A stretch of DNA of 9,136 nucleotides from contig DAOVJB010000035.1 in assembly GCA_030673425.1 (NCBI GenBank), positions 1 to 9,136 on the forward strand. Direction: 5' to 3'. The notes below the pieces were generated by a model. That model saw only the letters and a program-made list of their open reading frames with translations. It did not search any database and was not told the origin of the DNA. Shown in pieces: positions 6,476-9,136 of the stretch (position 1 is its first letter; each line of letters begins with the position of its first letter). Origin of the DNA: Elusimicrobiota bacterium (lineage in GTDB: Bacteria > CAYTYR01 > UBA6262 > DAOVJB01). Both the position numbers and the translations under genes were made by a program.

Positions 6476-7576
6476 GCGTGCTCTCTGGTAAATTCTCTCT
6501 CTCGCACTCACGCGTTTAAAAAATTTCTGTCCTTCTATCGGGAGCATTTCAACCTTACCCGTAATCAGAAAACCACCAGGATTAAGAACGCTGTAGAACC
6601 GCTTGTACAGTTTATCCTGAAGCTCCCGGTTAAAATAAATCATTACGTTACGGCAGAATATCACATCAATCTTACCTGGCGGCCTGTCAGATATCAGATT
6701 GTGATATTGCAGCCTGACTATATCCTTTATTTCCTTTTTAAGTTTATACGTTATTTCATCCGGACGGTCAAAATATTTAAGCAGAAGAGTTTTGCTTATT
6801 TTTTCAATACTCCTGCGTTCATACACCGCATGTTGTGCATGTTCCAAAATCTCTTTATCAATATCTGTAGCATAAATAGTTGTTGAAAATCTCCACGACT
6901 CAGCTTCTAATTCTTCCTTGATGAGCATGGCGATGGAATACGGTTCCTCGCCTCCCGCGCATCCTGCACTCCATATTTTTATAGTATGTGCATTCACACC
7001 TTTCTTTTTGCGAATCAAGGGTTTAAGTACTAAATTTCTAAAGGCTTCAAATGTTTCCGGGTTCCTGAAAAACTCTGAAACATTTATAGTTAAAGTATTA
7101 AAAAATTCCGCATATTCCGTCGGGTCACTCAATAAAATACGCAAGTACTCTGCGTACGAACGGACCTTTCTCGCCCGCATCCTTACAGCGATTCTTCTTT
7201 TCAGGCATTTTTCCTGGTACTGGCGGCAATCCAATCCACGGTCACTGAAAATTTTCTCAAGAAGAATCCTGAAAGCCTGATCCTCACCGTACAGGAGTTT
7301 GGTTTCTAACTGATGACGCGGATTTTCATCTATCGCATCAATTGCTTCTTCTATTTTTCTTTTAACTTCTAATTGATATTCACTTTTGGTCTGTTCAATT
7401 ACCGTATATATACTACCGACATCAGTGGTAACATACTTGGGATGAAGCCTGTTTAATGCATAAGCTATTATATCTATTCTGCATTGCTGGCACCTGCAGA
7501 CATCCTTTCTTGAGTCCATGGCCTTTCCCAATGCATCAATGACCAAATCCTCCATTATATTTTTAAGCTCTTCCAT
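6473..7576 (-). CDS. cheR: CheR chemoreceptor methyltransferase with an N-terminal ComFB-like domain
   Basis: CheR transfers methyl groups from S-adenosylmethionine to glutamates of chemoreceptors. At 367 residues it is some 80-90 longer than usual because of an extra front domain. Residues 1-89 match the late-competence ComFB family, with the metal-type cluster CRCQQC (Cys27, 29, 32) followed by RIDIIAYALNRLHPKYV (33-49). CheR proper starts near residue 95: helical N-domain, INVSEFFR (164-171; Ser where Thr is common), SAM-binding IWSAGCAGGEEPYSIAM (201-217), ATDID (236-240), FCRNVMIYF (307-315) and a closing GGFLITGKVE (334-343). The ATG at 7576 is preceded by a purine-rich AAGGTAGG. The upstream gene encodes the same front domain alone, 18 bp away. 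ComFB proteins have been reported as cyclic-dinucleotide receptors in cyanobacteria; that this domain controls the methyltransferase is inference. Confidence 0.93.
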   Translation of the reverse strand: MEELKNIMEDLVIDALGKAMDSRKDVCRCQQCRIDIIAYALNRLHPKYVTTDVGSIYTVIEQTKSEYQLEVKRKIEEAIDAIDENPRHQLETKLLYGEDQAFRILLEKIFSDRGLDCRQYQEKCLKRRIAVRMRARKVRSYAEYLRILLSDPTEYAEFFNTLTINVSEFFRNPETFEAFRNLVLKPLIRKKKGVNAHTIKIWSAGCAGGEEPYSIAMLIKEELEAESWRFSTTIYATDIDKEILEHAQHAVYERRSIEKISKTLLLKYFDRPDEITYKLKKEIKDIVRLQYHNLISDRPPGKIDVIFCRNVMIYFNRELQDKLYKRFYSVLNPGGFLITGKVEMLPIEGQKFFKRVSARERIYQRAR

Positions 7577-7594
7577 TGCCTACCTTAAAATCAT

Positions 7595-7861
7595 TTATTT
7601 ATGACGAGGTCGCTTGCTGATTATCCTTATAGCCTTAATGACTTCCCTTACAATATCAGCCTGGAACTGGGTCGTCAGTTCATCAAGCCTGGTATGAACA
7701 TGTCCCCTCTGGCTGACGACATACTTCGGCGGAAGATGATTCAAGGCACGGGTCATCATATCTAAACGGCATTGCTCACATGTGCAGATATTTTTTTTAT
7801 CAACAAGAATCCTGTTTACCTGTTCCCTGACAATATCCTCCAGATAATTTTTAATTTTCAT
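7595..7861 (-). CDS. Small free-standing ComFB-like protein
   Basis: This 88-residue protein belongs to the ComFB (late competence development protein) family. The signature is ICTCEQCRLD with Cys26, 28 and 31, then ALNHLPPKYVVSQRG (39-53) and a helical tail ending in PRHK. By hand it is identical to the front domain of the following CheR at about 24 of 65 aligned positions, and it stops exactly where that domain joins the methyltransferase (PRHK-stop against PRHQ-LETKLL). Bacillus ComFB lies in a competence operon and its role is unclear. Cyanobacterial ComFB has been reported to bind cyclic dinucleotides and to affect pilus-dependent processes. Here it heads the chemotaxis unit, 18 bp before cheR. 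AAAAGGAG lies 13 bases before the ATG, a rather long spacing, but no other in-frame start exists. Its function in this locus is inferred. Confidence 0.85.
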   Translation of the reverse strand: MKIKNYLEDIVREQVNRILVDKKNICTCEQCRLDMMTRALNHLPPKYVVSQRGHVHTRLDELTTQFQADIVREVIKAIRIISKRPRHK

Positions 7862-7941
7862 AAGAGTTTTTCATCTCCTTTTATTGCGGAAAATCATTCT
7901 GAGATTCTTACTTAGAAAATAATTACCTAATTAATAAAAAA

Positions 7942-7968
7942 ATAACATAAAAAATCATCCATTGTCAA
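7942..7968 (-). promoter_or_regulatory. Candidate promoter for comFB-cheR-cheY
   Basis: In the 119-bp gap between proB and the ComFB gene the minus strand has a perfect TTGACA (7963-7968). A TGTTAT follows at 15-bp spacing (7942-7947), or TTATTT at 17 bp (7940-7945). The -35 is strong but the -10 weak. The stretch downstream is very AT-rich. A leader of about 75 bases would precede the ComFB start. Confidence 0.5.
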
Positions 7969-7980
7969 GGAAAAATTACC

Positions 7981-9078
7981 TTAAAGGATTACTAAATTAT
8001 CCCGGTGTATAACTTCATCATAACCCCTGTACCCAAGAAGCTCTTCTATCTGAATGCTTTTGCTCCCTTTGATCTTGCTTATTTCATCAGATGTATAAGA
8101 AACAAGACCCTTGGCGATTTCTTTTTTATCCTTCGTTTTTATAACCACCATATCTCCGGTCGCAAACTTACCTTCAACGCCCAGGATCCCCGAGGGAAGA
8201 AGGCTTTTGCCTCCTTCAATAATAGCAACACTCGCCCCTTCATCGATAATAATTGCTCCGGAGGCTTTGGCTGCAAAAGCTATCCAGCGTTTTCTCCCCG
8301 AGATCTTGGTTACTTTAGGGAAAAATTTGGTGCCGATTGCCTCGCCCTTAACAATACGCAACAACATCCCGTCTTTAACCCCGTCAGTAATAACAGTAAC
8401 AACACCAGCGGAAGTCGCTATTTTAGCCGCCTGAAGTTTTGTGCGCATTCCCCCGGTTCCGTATTTTGTGCCTTCCTTGCCGGCGCGGTTTTCCATCTGC
8501 GGTGTGATCTCCTCCACAGTTTCTATTAACTTCGCTTCACCATCATGGCGGGGATCCCCTGTATACAAACCTGCCACATCAGAAAGAATAACAAGTAAAT
8601 CAGCCTCAACTTTACTCGCCACCAGAGCAGACAGGTTATCATTATCGCCGAATTTAATCTCCTCCACCGCAACAGTATCATTTTCGTTAACGATAGGAAC
8701 CACTTTATAATTCAGGAGGGTGAGAAGGGTATTCCTTATATTCAAGTACCTGGAACGTTCGGTCATATCATCCCTGGTTAATAATACCTGGGCAACTGTG
8801 CAATGATATACACCGAACAACTCTTCGTAAATGTGCATTAATTGACTCTGGCCTACAGCTGCCGCAGCCTGTTTGGCAGGAATGGTCTGAGGCTGTTCAC
8901 GCAGGTTTAATTTATTAATCCCTGCTGAAATCGCACCCGAGGTAACAAGAATTACCTCCTTCCCCTGATTGTATAAATCCACCAATTCTTTAACGATTTT
9001 CTCAGCGTACTTCCTGTTGAACTTGCCTTCCTTATCAATAAGACTGCTGCTGCCTATCTTAACAACAATCCGCTTCAT
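7981..9078 (-). CDS. proB: Glutamate 5-kinase with C-terminal PUA domain
   Basis: This enzyme phosphorylates L-glutamate with ATP in the first step of proline synthesis, in the cytoplasm. The amino-acid kinase domain covers about residues 1-255: VVKIGSSSL (5-13), TSGAISAGI (46-54), IVNENDTVA (129-137), FGDNDNLSALVA (143-154), LSDVAGLYTGDPR (165-177) and KYGTGGMRTKLQAAKIA (205-221). A PUA domain follows at about 275-350, with GKSLLPSGILGVEG (290-303). The ATG at 9078 gives 365 residues, close to the 367 of the E. coli enzyme, and begins directly at the first strand (MKRIVVKIGSS). An upstream in-frame ATG at 9108 would add ten unusual residues and overlap the preceding gene, so it is less likely. 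AAAGG lies 12 bases before the chosen start. proA is not next to it, which is common elsewhere. The substrate-binding motifs all look intact. Confidence 0.95.
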   Translation of the reverse strand: MKRIVVKIGSSSLIDKEGKFNRKYAEKIVKELVDLYNQGKEVILVTSGAISAGINKLNLREQPQTIPAKQAAAAVGQSQLMHIYEELFGVYHCTVAQVLLTRDDMTERSRYLNIRNTLLTLLNYKVVPIVNENDTVAVEEIKFGDNDNLSALVASKVEADLLVILSDVAGLYTGDPRHDGEAKLIETVEEITPQMENRAGKEGTKYGTGGMRTKLQAAKIATSAGVVTVITDGVKDGMLLRIVKGEAIGTKFFPKVTKISGRKRWIAFAAKASGAIIIDEGASVAIIEGGKSLLPSGILGVEGKFATGDMVVIKTKDKKEIAKGLVSYTSDEISKIKGSKSIQIEELLGYRGYDEVIHRDNLVIL

Positions 9079-9097
9079 ATTCAAACCAAACCTTTCA

Positions 9098-9136
9098 TTA
9101 TTTTTCATATATAAACTCTACCTGCCCTATCTTGAC
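9098..9136 (-). CDS. obg: C-terminal end of a probable Obg GTPase (last 12 codons; begins off the right edge)
   Basis: The minus strand from base 9136 reads VKIGQVEFIYEK and then TAA at 9098-9100. This resembles the end of the C-terminal OCT domain of Obg/CgtA GTPases, which often finishes in a V-R/K-I-G-x-x-E-F-x-Y pattern. The obg-proB order is also common in bacteria, and proB starts 19 bp after this stop. With only 12 residues visible the call rests on the ending and the neighbour, so it is tentative. Confidence 0.5.
   Translation of the reverse strand, partial: VKIGQVEFIYEK

Noticed and set aside
7851-7874. Seven-codon leader peptide overlapping the ComFB start (ATG at 7874, TAA at 7851-7853)
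   Set aside because: Its ATG abuts the AAAAGGAG with no spacing, so initiation there is unlikely, and the peptide shows no attenuation-like codon run.
7862-7980. Intrinsic terminator after proB
   Set aside because: Only a 4-bp AAGG/CCTT pair stands before T-rich sequence; that stem is too weak to call, so read-through from proB is possible.
8005-8529. Plus-strand open frame of 174 codons opposite proB
   Set aside because: It is fully antisense to proB with all its motifs intact, and its composition is that of a mirrored coding strand; no domain is visible.
1-9136. CRISPR array, insertion sequence, phage gene or tRNA/rRNA gene
   Set aside because: No regularly spaced repeats, transposase motifs, long terminal inverted repeats or cloverleaf sequences were found on either strand.

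Overview
This window is one continuous block of minus-strand genes, read from right to left: obg (last 12 codons only), proB, comFB-like, comFB-cheR fusion, cheY, [terminator + promoter], cheD, hpt, cheC, [198-bp leader], pilB, pilC, porG, porD, porA (5' part only). Coding density is high, gaps are short and most genes have a Shine-Dalgarno sequence. The mix of a four-subunit, Thermotoga/clostridial-style pyruvate:ferredoxin oxidoreductase (PorGDA...), a CheC/CheD chemotaxis system and a PilB/PilC type IV pilus motor suggests an anaerobic or fermentative, moderately AT-rich bacterium that moves by pili. An uncultured lineage of the Omnitrophica/Elusimicrobia kind or a Thermotoga/clostridia-like relative would fit, but the sequence alone does not fix the phylum.

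Right end (7981-9136): the tail of a probable Obg GTPase, then proB (glutamate 5-kinase with PUA domain). proA does not follow. Middle (5005-7861): a chemosensory cluster. It starts with a free-standing ComFB-like protein and a CheR methyltransferase carrying the same ComFB-like domain at its N-terminus, then CheY. A hairpin terminator overlaps the cheY stop codon and a new promoter-like sequence follows. Then come CheD, a lone CheA-P1-like Hpt protein and CheC. No CheA kinase core, CheW, CheB or chemoreceptor is in the window.

Left half (1-4971): cheC is followed by a 198-bp non-coding leader with a long two-part hairpin, then pilB (probable TTG start; two N-terminal MshEN-type motifs) and pilC (inner-membrane platform). 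Only 13 bp after pilC come porG, porD and porA.

How the parts may fit (inference): the CheY/CheC/CheD/CheR/Hpt set probably controls type IV pilus motility rather than a flagellum, since the motor genes pilB and pilC follow it directly. Three proteins (ComFB, ComFB-CheR, PilB) carry domains from families with reported cyclic-dinucleotide receptors. The most interesting reading is a chemotaxis-pilus module with second-messenger input at both the adaptation enzyme and the pilus motor.
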